DNA from: Pleurotus ostreatus/Saccharomyces cerevisiae fusant
Taxonomy: Eukaryota > Opisthokonta
Direction: 5' to 3'
Assembly (NCBI GenBank): GCA_024196135.1
Contig: JAMQCK010000692.1
Location: 1 to 17,603, forward strand
DNA: 17,603 nucleotides
Each line of letters begins with the position of its first letter. Within the stretch, counting starts at the first letter, position 1. A program made the position numbers and the translations under genes. The notes beneath the pieces are model-generated. The model was not told where the DNA came from. It saw only the letters and a list, made by a program, of their open reading frames with translations, and made no database searches. Positions 1-9,923 of the stretch are shown here, piece by piece.

Positions 1-1460
1 GCGCTGGCAGACAAACTACATGCAGCGCACGCGCACCATCACAACCGCTTCCACCCCGCTCACTTCCTCCACCATCATCACCACCACAGCGACCAGTCCT
101 CGGCGATGGCCGCGTCTCCTGCAAAGGGCCCCTACGGCCGCACCTACGACTCCAAGCTCGTCACTCGCGAGATGCATCGCCTCGGCAACCTTGCGCACCT
201 TCCTGCTGGCCTGACCGGCGCCGCCGCCATCGCCGCCCCCGCCGTCGCCACAGCCAACATTCCCGCGCCCGCGCCGGCTGCGAGCACCAGCGCTACAGAC
301 CCGTGGAGCACTTTACACGTGCACGTCCTCCCGCTCTTCAATGGCGAACCATTGCGCATTCCAATCGAGGACCTCAACGTCCTCGTCAAGCGCCATATCC
401 AGACCGTCGTCTCCGCCGCGCCGTCCAAGGCCTTGACCACCTTGGAGCATGACCTCACCGAACTCATCGCCTCAGGCATGGTCACCCTCAATGCGAAACT
501 CGTGGGCGTTGACGACGACAAGCTGCTCGTCCGCGTAGTGGAGATCTGGGGCTTTTTCTGGGACCAAGTTCTCCCATACGTCGAAGGAGTGCGTAGCTTA
601 CTCCTTGCCATACGTTAGCTAACACATCCCAGGTCCTTCTACCTCTCCAAACCGACCCACTCCTCTCCTCACTCTACCGCACACCCAAGCAGACCAAAGC
701 CTCCCAAGTGCACCGCACCTCCTCTCCCACGCGCCACCACCAAAGCACCGGGTCTGCTTCGAACCTCAACTCCGGCAACCTACCCTCCATCGACGTCCGC
801 ACCGCCGCCCTCCGCGCCTTCCGCGACCGCGTCATCGCCCCGCTTGCCCCGCGTCTCCACGCCCGCATCCAGGCCCAGCGCGACGCGCCCCTGTCTAGCC
901 CATCCTACCAACAACCCCGCCTCCAGCAGATGCTCCTCGTCCTCTCTTCTCAGGCCCGCGCCCGTCCGCAGAACACCTTCAGCGTTCTCACTGCACCACC
1001 CACACCACCCTCCCCCGCCGAGTCTGCCATCACCGACCTCCTTCGCGCCCTTCGCGCACCCCATACGCACGCACACCCAACTGCTGCCGGCGCGCCGAGC
1101 TCCTTCCTTGCCGGAGGCGTCCCGCGCGACCGACGAGGCCGTGTCGGCCGCCGTCCAGGTAACTGGCAGAACCTCTCGCTGGATGGCGCCGATGACACGA
1201 CCACCATCGGCGGCCTCACGCCACGCGGTGATCGCGAGCGCGAGTTCCTCGACTCGCTTCGTAGCCCAGATCCCGAGCCCGACGTACGCGCCAGCGTCGG
1301 TGGCTGGGGCCTGGGCGGTGGGAAGGAAGAGATCCGCGGGATGGAGGAGGACGATGATGAGCCGATGGACTGGGATTCCGCGCAGGCCGTCGTTGAGCGG
1401 ATGGTCGGGATGAATGCGGTGACGCCGACAGAGGCGAGCACACGTCGAAGGCCAACCTGA
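1..1460 (+). CDS. HbrB/Bit61/PRR5-like TORC2 subunit, 5' end missing
   Basis: Probable non-catalytic subunit of target-of-rapamycin complex 2, which acts at the plasma membrane on actin, lipid and growth control. The frame is open to the left window edge, so the true start lies outside. Exon 1 is 1-588; a 44-nt intron (589-632, GTGCGT donor, GCTAAC branch, CCCAG acceptor) leads to exon 2, 633-1460, giving 471 visible residues. The family signature is clear: DSKLVTREMHRLGNLAHLP, then WSTLHVHVLPLFNGEPLRIP, EDLNVLVKRHI, WGFFWDQVLPYVEG, and across the splice VLLPLQTDPLLSSLYR. Family knowledge: HbrB in Aspergillus, Bit61/Bit2 in yeast, PRR5/Protor in animals. The visible N-terminus is histidine-rich (six in a row); the C-terminal part is low-complexity, with an acidic patch MEEDDDEPMDWD near the end. 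The family call is firm; whether it acts only in TORC2 is inferred. Confidence 0.85.
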
Positions 1461-1988
1461 CACAGTGAATAGAAGTCGTCGCCCTTGCTTTGCGTATCTT
1501 ACACAACCAGGGATCGGAAGATAAGTCACGTATAGGATAGCTCATAAGCCGACCAAGCGCCCTCTTTACACCCGTTGTGTGCTGGATTACGGACAACGTA
1601 TGTTTCCAGCAGCATGAGTAGCTTATGAATCCGCGTCCATAAGTGGCTTATGGGCGATACACGGCCCCAACAACGCCGGTCAAATTCGGTACGTGGCCTT
1701 CAATACTTGAGTTTACGCATGTTTATCCAGCTTCGGGGTGAGTAGAGGGTTCGTTTGCATTGCTAGTAGCTACGAGACTGCTTAGAGCTACTTTATGAGG
1801 GCATTACAATAAGACAAAGTGCCTTAATCATACACTGAAGCTCGAACTCCCCCTGAGAACGACTGGGGGATTGAAGTTGAGCGCTGCGGCATCGCGTCCG
1901 GGTCGTACTTCGCATTGTCCGCATTCACGGTATCATCCATAAACTACCGGGCCTGTCAGTAGGGTAAGACCTCGGGGAAAGGTACAAG
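1461..1988. other. Intergenic region between convergent genes
   Basis: This 528-nt stretch lies between the 3' end of the TORC2-subunit gene and the 3' end of the unknown six-exon gene on the other strand. I see no credible coding exon. It should hold both 3' untranslated regions. The only structure noticed is a cluster of short complementary words around 1543-1652, listed separately. Confidence 0.5.
1543..1652. repeat. Short complementary word cluster (CATAAGCC / GGCTTATG)
   Basis: CATAAGCC at 1543-1550 is the exact reverse complement of GGCTTATG at 1645-1652. Between them lie GCTTATG (1621-1627) and CATAAG (1638-1643), which can form their own small hairpin with a 10-nt loop. The cluster sits just downstream of the TORC2-subunit stop codon, so it could be a fold in the 3' untranslated RNA. 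The arms are short and chance is not excluded. Confidence 0.3.
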
Positions 1989-3542
1989 TTACCGTTGCCA
2001 TGCACTGGGATCCGAATGCTCGACTCGTTGAGCGGCTAGCCACCTTTCATAGGCAGCCCAATATGTATCTTGTTCTGCCTTTGCTCCACGGCCGCGGGTG
2101 CGCTTTGGTTTCGCTGGCGCGCTCGCTGAAGGAACAGATGTCGTCGCAGATCCAGCGGGACCGCGGCCCGCCGAGCTCGGTTGAGAGACGCGGGCCTCTG
2201 TGAATGCACGCTGCAAATCTTGAGCATGGGACTAGCCTGAATAAAAGGATCGGCAGACGCACCAAGAGAGCCATGCTGGCAATAAAATTGAGAGGGATCG
2301 GGAGAGGGAGACCGCGAAGGAAGTAGTCTCGGCCGGTGTCGAAGCAGAAGTCGCTCAGCGTCGTCTTCTGCTCGATGCTCAACTTTGCCTGTACGCGACG
2401 TCAGAAAACTCAACGACGAAAGCGCCGCAGACCTACATCACGATAAAGGCTATTCCGTGCCCTGTTAGCGGCATTCGCACACATCTTGTCTGTCTTCCCT
2501 GTCCCGGCGCCTGTCACCGCTGTGGGGGGTAAGCCCGCAGCGTCCGGGTCATTGAAGATGATGTCCTGCGCGATACTATCTCAGTGCAGATGATCACGAG
2601 AAGGACTGTTGACTCACATGTATGTCGGCCTTGAGGTCTGCGAAGTGACTGCGACCCGGCCTGACCATACAGTCGCACCCAATCTTGTATGCGTATTCCT
2701 TGGCGGGAAACGACAGCGTCAGCGCGAACGATATCGGCAGCGAAGTCACTGACCGTGGCCGACTTGGGAGGTGTGAAGTTTGTTTGCATGTTGTCGGTGA
2801 GCGTGGTCACCCCTTTGTGAGACGACTTGGTGACGCTGAGGTTGTCCGTCATGAGCTGGCGGTTCTCGAGTCCGAGCGCGTAATTAGAGAGGTCTAGCTT
2901 CGCCTCGATGACGGACTTCTTCAGCTCCATCAACCACTGCAAGCACACGAGTTAGGTTCACCGCATACGAGGACTCGCCTGTATACACACCTCATAATGC
3001 TTGGAAAGGAGCTTGTAGCTCGCGCTCGTGAGGCTGTGGACCGTGACGAGGCCCTCTAGGAACTCGATGGACAGAGGCGCCCAGAAGCGAGGATGCGGGC
3101 CAATCCTGGCGCTGTTGCTGTCGTCGTCTTCGTCTTCACTGTCGATGTCGGGGCGAACGCGCTTCTGACTGCTGCCGCCAGCATTAGGGTTGAAATTCTC
3201 CTTGTTGAGAGACCCAAACCCGGCCGGGTCGTTCATTTGGGCCGGTTGCTGGAGCGGGCTGTTGGAAGGGCCGGCACCGAAGCCATCGAATGACTCGGAC
3301 TCGAGTTGCTGATAGTTCGGGCCGGTATTGCTGTGATACTGAAAGGACGGCGGGATAGAGGTGTCGCGCGACGGGCGCGCACGCTGCTGGCAAGCGTTGA
3401 ACCCCGAGTAGCCTTCGTAGCTGTCGAACGACGAGGGAGCGGGGTTACTAGGATACGGCGTCAGCGACTGTTGCTGAAGTCCAGCAGCTGCCTGCATGGC
3501 GAAGGAGGGTGTGGGGTTCAAAAGGTTGCGAACGTGAGACAT
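1989..3542 (-). CDS. Six-exon gene for a 430-aa protein of unknown function
   Basis: Exons on the minus strand: 3542-2991, 2936-2754, 2698-2618, 2565-2437, 2388-2263 and 2210-1989 (stop TAA at 1991-1989). Introns are 54, 55, 52, 48 and 52 nt with GTGTGT, GTCAGT, GTGAGT, GTAGGT and GTGCGT donors and AG acceptors, and all joins keep the frame. The start MSHVRNLLNPTPSF is the first Met after which the frame reads like protein. Order of parts: a Gln/Ser/Pro-rich, disordered N-terminus; an acidic run DSEDEDDDS near residue 140; a helical stretch from FWAPLSIEFLEGL through LMELKKSVIEAKLDLSNYAL; a block with YKIGCDCMVRPGRSHFADLK; another with NAANRARNSLYRDAKLSIEQ and LSDFCFDTGRDYF; then a Ser/Ala/Pro-rich tail with the basic patch KPKRTRGRGAK. 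The helical core, basic residues and disordered ends would suit a DNA-binding or nuclear protein, but that is a guess. I do not recognise a named domain. Confidence 0.7.
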
Positions 3543-4018
3543 GGGTTGTGTGAGGCGTGGAAGAGCGAGGCGAGGGAGAGCGAGGAGGTGGCGGGTTATG
3601 TTGAAGGTGAGAGGAAAGACGGGGCCCAGGACGACTGTGGCGTGTCTGAGCGCCGGACACGTGGCCGCTTTCGAGAATGGCCCAGCGCATCGCCTCAATT
3701 CTCGTCGCAGGGCTCTGTCCGCCTCGATCCTCGTCGCGGGATCCTGCCCGCCTCGATCCTTCCTCCAGGCTCCGGTGCCTCGGCCACTCCCGCCACCTGC
3801 CTCTTTCGCGACTCGTGCAGATCATGAGAGTAGTCTGCGTCTTCCTTGGGTAGCGACACGAATGGCAGTGGAGTCATGATAGGCAGAGGGTAATGTGGCT
3901 CGAGGAGGTGCTTGGCTTTGTGTGGTGTCCATGCTACAGGTTGATTCGGGAAGTTGAGCCATCTATACTGTATGTATGAGAAGGAGCGAAGAGTTAGGAA
4001 GAGTAGATTGTGGTTAGG
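3543..4018. other. Upstream region of the unknown gene
   Basis: This 476-nt stretch separates the start of the unknown six-exon gene from the 3' end of the adjacent pseudogene, both on the minus strand. It should contain the promoter of the six-exon gene. Open frames on both strands here do not resemble proteins. A degenerate 29-bp tandem repeat lies at 3692-3779. I could not place a TATA box with confidence. Confidence 0.4.
3692..3779. repeat. Degenerate 29-bp tandem repeat, about three units
   Basis: Units begin at 3692, 3721 and 3750, each with GCCTC(A/G)AT(T/C)CT. Units one and two share most positions (…CTCGTCGC(A/G)GG…); the third matches only in its first half. The repeat lies about 150 bp upstream of the start of the six-exon gene. 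It looks like an old local duplication; a regulatory role is possible but not shown. Confidence 0.5.
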
Positions 4019-4576
4019 TTATCCAATCTGATATAGTCTCCAATTTTCTGGTGGATGAAGTCCGAGGACGGGTTGCGGGGGAAGAGACGGACCCCGAGCT
4101 CCGTGCACCCAGAGCGAGAAGCAGCCATCGAGGGGAGTATCAATCGTCAATAGGTCGGAGAAGTAATGATCCTCAACTGCGAGCAGGCGCTGAGCATGCT
4201 CAAGTGAGATCTTTGCGGTTGCGGACTGGCCAGCCGAATCTTTAGCCGCCCAATGGTGTGCTGCTTCCGCCTTGAGTTGCGACCGCGCGACCACATCGCT
4301 GAGCACCTGGCAGAGGTAGAGCGACGCACAGTACGTGCCCAAGCTCGCCAATCGGACTCGACGTCATGTCGTCCATCCTCTCCAGCCACATCGCCTCAAC
4401 GTCCTCCCGATCCAGCCCACGTCGTGTGCGCTTTCAGCTCGCCCGCATGGCGCCATACGCCAACGATGGGCACGTTGAACTTCGCCTCTAGCGCGGCGTC
4501 CGTCCCAGATTGGCGATGCGGTGAGGTCGAGAATGCGCGGGCGGGCGGAAGAGGCACAATGCCGGTCCTTGTCCAT
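4019..4576 (-). pseudogene. Frameshifted remnant of an unrecognised fungal protein gene
   Basis: The minus strand carries protein-like sequence that changes frame twice without room for an intron. The first piece, up to about 4410, contains AALEAKFNVPIVGVWRHAGE. After a frame change at about 4401-4410 the next reads EDVEAMWLERMDDMTSSPIG. After a second change at about 4338-4342 the longest piece, to the stop at 4019, contains TYCASLYLCQVLSDVVARSQ, SLEHAQRLLAVEDHYFSDLL and FSLWVHGARGPSLP. Each piece alone reads like soluble, partly helical protein and the order is continuous, so this looks like one gene broken by small indels. The 5' end is unclear: an ATG at 4576-4574 is in another frame, and the first piece can also be read further upstream. 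I cannot name the family. Sequencing error is an alternative to true decay. Confidence 0.55.
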
Positions 4577-5271
4577 GATCTGCGGTATGGCGGGTAGGGG
4601 ACGTTCTCCTGCGCGTGGTGGCCCTTATTCAGGTGATGAGCGACATGTGCGGGCTCTTCCGGCACGGGTAGGGCAGCACGCCTCAACCATGGGCGCCTAA
4701 CATCTGGCGCATCCGCTTCATCCTCAACTACAAGCGGCTGCGCTACCGCACCATCTGGGTCGAGTCCCCCGACGTCGAGCCCACCCTGCGCGCCCTCGGC
4801 GCGCCGCCCAGCACCCGCCGTCCCGATGGCCGCTCGGTGTCCACGCTGCCCATCATCGTCGACCCGACCCCCGCGCAGGCGGGCGCGAGCCCCGTCATCC
4901 TCTCGAACGCGACGACGATCGCGGAGTACCTCGAGACGCGCTACCCAGCGCGCGCGGTCTTCCCCGAGGGCTCGCGCGCACTGCAGACGCTCTTCGTACA
5001 CCACGTCCAGGAGACGCTCGCGCGCTCGCTGCTGCCCGTGATGGTCCCCCTCAGTCACGAGCGCCTCCCGCCGCGCACGCAGGTGCACTACTCGGGCGCG
5101 GGGCGCGGGGCGGGCAGCCCAGCGGAGCGCGAGGCCGCGTGGGCCGCCGGGCGCGCCGAGTTCGAAGATGTCGAGGTGAATTTGGGCTGTAGGCGCATGT
5201 TCCCTGTCATTGGCATCGCATCAAAGAAACAGATCCCCCACATACCCGTCATCACCAGCTCTGCGCAGTGA
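4559..5271 (+). pseudogene. Glutathione S-transferase-like gene, C-terminal domain lost
   Basis: Glutathione S-transferases conjugate or reduce small molecules with glutathione in the cytosol; fungi carry many for detoxification. Proposed exon 1 is 4559-4593 (MPVLVHDLRYG). An 83-nt intron (4594-4676, GTAGGG donor, GGGCAG acceptor) leads to exon 2, which is open to TGA at 5269-5271, 209 aa in all. Visible family marks are PWAPNIWRIRFILNYKRLRY, RTIWVESPDVEPTLRALGAP, the cis-proline segment STLPIIVD (P70), ILSNATTIAEYLETRYPA, and the start of the helical domain, ALQTLFVHHVQETLARSLLP then MVPLSHERLPP. After about residue 178 (FEDVE) the sequence stops resembling the family, and no helical C-terminal domain is found in the next 600 nt. 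The GC content also drops there. The long intron is the weakest part of the model. Probably a 3'-truncated, non-functional copy. Confidence 0.6.
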
Positions 5272-5902
5272 CAGGATCGAGGTGTCGACAGCATGGGGAG
5301 GACAGTCTGCATGACATTGTCAGCCTCGCGATGGGCGAGGAGATGGCAGGCACTCGCCATTGAGCTCGATAGGATGGGGAGCGCGGTCGGCAATTCAAGG
5401 GGGACGCCGAGTGCTGTCTCCGAACGGCTTGTGTGATGTTGAAGGCGTCTGCGTCAAGGTGGAGTCGGTCAGTTATACTGCGTGGATAATTGGCGGGACA
5501 CACACCGTCGCTCCCGTCTCATCCCTTGGTGCGTTGACCACGTCGTAGTTGTTGCTGTTGTGTCACGATGACCAGGGTAGCTGCGTCCTGCTCGACGTTG
5601 ACATCGTCCCTGAGCTAGTCGTGCTTCAACTAGGTCTTCTCTCTCGAGTACTGAATTGCGGAGGTGCGACATGCGCCGATGGCTGGGCTAGAGCAAACTG
5701 GTGGCCTTCTCCTCTTGTTGAGAGACAAGTGGGGCATGCAGCTGCGAGGGCGAACCATGCCAGAGCCAACGAGCGATTGAGGGAAGTCGACAATGATGAT
5801 GGATGAAGAGAAGGAAGGATCGGTGCCGTGATTGGACCCACACGACCAAATAGAGATCAAGTTCGAATCCCCGACCGTTGCACGCAAGCAAGTCCAGTGG
5901 AA
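5272..5902. other. Region between the truncated GST gene and the transposase-like gene
   Basis: About 630 nt follow two converging 3' ends. Small open frames exist on both strands (for example plus 5549-5806), but none resembles a known protein or shows paired splice sites. The break point of the GST homology lies just before it, so a deletion or insertion end may be here. No terminal inverted repeat was recognised. Confidence 0.4.
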
Positions 5903-8900
5903 CTACACGGTTGGCGTATCAACCTCTTCCTCAACAGCCTCACGAAGGATCCTATCTCTGTCTTCTGACGATATCTGTGGTACTGGCACAGCGAAGACTT
6001 GAACATGCTCGGCATCGCGCATCTTGGCTGTATTCAATACGAGATCGTCCGTGTTGAAGTGCCGAAGAGCAGGTAGGGTTATAGTGGTGCGCTCGTGCTC
6101 AAGGTATACCGGTCGTGTATTGCCGAGGTCGCAGGAGTTTGCAGCGCAATTGTGCTGTACGTTGACTGCGCAGGCTAATTTCTGTTGATAAATGAGATTG
6201 GCCGTCTGCGTCAGGCTGTATAACTAGGTTACTCACATTGGGGGGCACCAGAGCATGTCGTCGAAGCAATTTGAGCCGTGGCATGTCATATGGTGGAGCA
6301 GAACCACTGGACTCGCATAGCTGAACCAGCACGCTCGATGCTCTGGGGTTACGATCTTCGGAATCATGGTCAGGTGCGATGATTTCGACGACCTTCACTA
6401 TATATCGATCGGGAGCCAGGTGGAGGACGGCGAAGTTGCCTGGCGAGACGAGATCTTGGTTCGCAATGATCACGTCCTCGCACAAGTACACGTAGTCTTG
6501 CAGATGCTGCTCGGGGACCTGATTGAATCTGGCTGCCTGCGTCTCTGCCCATGTTTCTGCAGTTGCGGCATGGTCATAATGACAGGCTCCTACAACGCGG
6601 GGCTGGGATCTGTCTGATTGGAGACCAAGTCTCCGCGTCACGACTGAAGGGATCTTGGAAATATCATCGACTGCTTGACCTGCTTGAGTCCAGCCCGTCG
6701 AAAGAGGTCCAATCTGTTCATCAGTTGGAGCGCAGAAGTATCCTCCTCGCAGGAGATGTGCGACACGACAAGCTGAAGCAGCTGCATGCGCAATATCTCG
6801 GGAAGGCGCTAGGCCATTGCTGTTGACAGACCAAGCACGAATGACGGCGTTGAACGATTCAAAGACCTCGGTGGCGAAGAGTATCGGTGGCCCAAATTGA
6901 CGGATATGCTCCACTATATGAAGAAGAAGATGGAATTTGGGCTTATTGGCCCAGCGCGGCGACCATCTCATGGCGCAAATGAGGAAGTATTCAATAGCTT
7001 TCAAGACTTGACCCTATATCCAGGAATAACATTTAGCGCTCGGAGGTGCAAGCCATCAGAAAGCTACTCACCAAGTATTCTTCTTTCCTCTCTGTTCCGG
7101 GTTGCCACAAGAGAGGAATGAACTTGCAAAGCGCAGCCCACGCACTCAGAATGACTTCGGGGAGCATGTCATATAGAGTGAATATGGCAGTTTGAGCGAC
7201 GACACGGAAATCGCGCCCGACGAGCGACCCGCAATACTTGACGAGAGTACGACCACGGAGTGCAGTAACCTTTGGGTCCAGGCCATGCACGTCCATGGTA
7301 GACAGGCGATGCGTCACGGTTTCCTTTTCCTCGTCGCTGAGTCTTGAGATCGCGTCACGCCAGAAATATTTGAGAAAGCCGAGCAGAACAACATGAAGGA
7401 TTTCGATGGGTGTATGCGCATGCGGATCGAGGTCTGAGAGTGCGTAAGCTGGCGCTGATCAAGCATGGCTTGTTGAAGCTCACCTTTAAGCCGCCATACG
7501 GGGCTGAATGGCTGTTTCGGTGCCTCATCAAAGACCTTACGGACTGCAGCATGGGCAGCATCGTCCGTTATCGCCTTCTCGCTTTTCTTGCGTGCCTTTT
7601 CGAGGAAGAAATGCAGGAACGTGTCCTTGACGCCAGTGCGTGTTCGACGGTCTTTATTGACCTGTTGTGGTTCACCTGCAAGTACACTCCGAAGCATAGC
7701 CCGAGATGTGGACTGCGTCGCTTCCCGAGTGCGCGGTGACCCAATCTACAAGAGATATCGGTCAGTGCTCACTAGGCTTGCGCCAAGCCGCACTCACCTT
7801 GATGAAGCGCTTTACACGATCCATTAGCAACAGTGGGGTCTCCTTCCGCTGACCTCCTTCCTCTGGGTGAGGATTGTCATCATCATCTGCATCTTTTCCC
7901 TTCGTGTCGCAGATCCGGCAGAAAAACTTGGCCTTGAGACCAGCATGGCACGCAAATTCGCTCTGCATGGGGTTGTCCCCGAGCAGCGCCAGGACAGACG
8001 GTATCACAAGCACCATCTCACGGTACTTGCAATCATAGACCCATATGCCGTCGCGCTGGTACTCCCTGGTAGCATCGTCAGTAAGACAGACAAAACTGGA
8101 TGGTGCGTAGGAAGACCACGCACTCAAATTCATCTACAACCCCCTCGAGCATCTCCAATGGTGGTGCTGTGTTCGACGTACAGAGGAAGTGGACACTGCC
8201 TTCCTTGTGCGCGTGTTCACCGGGAAGCCCAGCTGCGACCATCAAGAAGCTGTTATGCTCGTTCCATTTTTTGGACCGATTACCTGATGTATCATCGCAG
8301 TACGCCCATCGTTCACCGACCGATCGGCCTAGGTATACAACCAGCTGGCACTTATTCCTCAAGGGACAGCCAGACGCGGGGCGCAATGCGTGATATGATT
8401 CGCAGCGATGGCCCTGCGCTTTTGTGCGCCATTTATTGAGCATGGGATAGGGCCAGGCAATAATACTGGAGGTTATTGCCTTCCGACTTCCTGGAAGGGA
8501 ACGTGTGAGCCTGCATTCCTTCTCGTGTCTGGCAATGCTTACCATAGATATTTGATCCTTTTGGTAAACCAAATGGAACAACACCCTGCACGACATCTGC
8601 ACCGCAGACCAGGAGCTCATCTTCCGACAAGGTCCTCTCGCTCCACTCGTCAATGACCCATCCGTCGTTATTGTGCCTAGACATAGTCCACGCCTTCGCC
8701 CATTTCCGTGTGTCACCGTGTTTGCGATACCATCTTGTTGGGATGCAAAGGGTCTGATCGCGTAGTATTGTTGGTTCATAGATATAGAAATCCTTGCTCC
8801 CCCGACGGATCATTGGGGTCAATAAGTGCGGATCGGCCTCCTTCAGCCAGCGATCGGCTTGGCTGCACTCGTGAAGTGCGCACCCGGCGTCCTCTGGGTA

Positions 8901-9923
8901 CGTCTGCAGATGCTTGCGGATGGTAGGATCTGCAAAATCCTGGGGTGGCGATTTAGCACAGCAAGGTCATACGAATAGACGGAAGACGTCCTACCATGCG
9001 GATATGCTCCTTCGGTGGGATCATGTAATATGTGTGTCCAAAGGAGCCGGTGAACGCTTTGACTTCGACACCACTCACGGTGTCCATGAAGCGCTGATCT
9101 GCCTTCATTTGATCCAGCGATGGTACTCCCGAGACGCCATTCATTTGTAGTAGCCAGAGCATCAACTCCATATCACCGTCTGACTTAGCTGCTCGCTGAA
9201 GGTTGTTTGCCACGTCCAAAGTACAGGCCTGCGCTGGTAGATCAGTATGAAGCATTATAGAGCGAAAATGGAACACTTACAAGAGCGTCTGGCCACGGAT
9301 ACCAGGGACCACCCGAGACTAACTCGCGGTGATGGGCTTGTTGCTGAGAACCAATGTGGACTGGAGCACCGTGATCAGCGGACAGATATCGGACTGCAGA
9401 AAGGAAACACACGATATGGCGTGGAAGAGGCATGCTCTCCGTCAGTGGGGGCGATGACACCGCTCTCAGCATCCCCGCCGGCAGAGTCTGATTCATCGGA
9501 GTCCTCACGTATCTGATGGGTCGAATGTAGGAGCATCGTGCGAGATATAGCAGCCCTCAATGTGTCAGGAACATCGACAGCAGACGAGATGAGGTCTTGA
9601 TCGTGCGGTGCAGAATAAGCATATTCCATTTCGATGTCTTCTTCGTGCTCGCGGACGATTTCAGAAGAGAGAGAGCGGCCAATAGGCGTACGATCACGAG
9701 GTAGATACGATTGCTGAGGACCAAGGACCACACCGTCCGGTTGCGATTGAATTGCGCTGATGGTGGAACGGCGCTTCTCCTCAATGTATCGCTCGACAGC
9801 CCTAGTATGCTTGCGGGTCTGCTCGTGTTCCCAGGCATTGAAGGAGGTCATATCGTTTCCAAGACACCGCTCGCATTTCCAGCGGCCAGAGATAGCAAGG
9901 TAGCGGAAGTCTGGGCATCTCAT
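5903..9923 (-). CDS. Large transposase-like fungal protein with N-terminal C2H2 finger
   Basis: Ten exons on the minus strand: 9923-9461, 9393-9281, 9228-8995, 8939-8543, 8490-8124, 8065-7798, 7745-7484, 7433-7072, 7013-6237 and 6181-5903 (TAG at 5905-5903). The nine introns are 67, 52, 55, 52, 58, 52, 50, 58 and 55 nt, all GT-AG, several with clear CTGAC or CTAAA branch points. All joins keep one frame, giving about 1173 aa. Parts: a C2H2 finger at residues 17-39 (C17, C20, H33, H39); an acidic, disordered segment; a central region with CDDTSGN (467-473) then KKWNEHNSFL and FLCTSNTAPPLEMLEG; LLGDNPMQSEFACHAGL with a following CxxC (about 553-577); DPHAHTPIEILHVVLLGFLK; and FHLLLHIVEH with FATEVFESFN (about 849-874). 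I know this as a repeated large protein family of basidiomycete genomes, of class II transposon type. Acidic residues in CDDTSGN and ATEVFESFN could belong to a DDE-type active site; that is inference. The start MRCPDFR was chosen because it directly precedes the finger. No terminal repeats found. Confidence 0.7.

Noticed and set aside
4396..5088. 230-aa minus-strand open frame
   Set aside because: Most of it is the antisense shadow of the GC-rich GST coding sequence on the plus strand; only its end (below about 4530) overlaps protein-like sequence, which is assigned to the pseudogene.
5850..5885. tRNA-like B box (GTTCGAATCC) at 5861-5870
   Set aside because: The flanking bases do not form a T stem, and no D arm, anticodon arm or acceptor stem can be drawn. 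At best a decayed tRNA-derived fragment.
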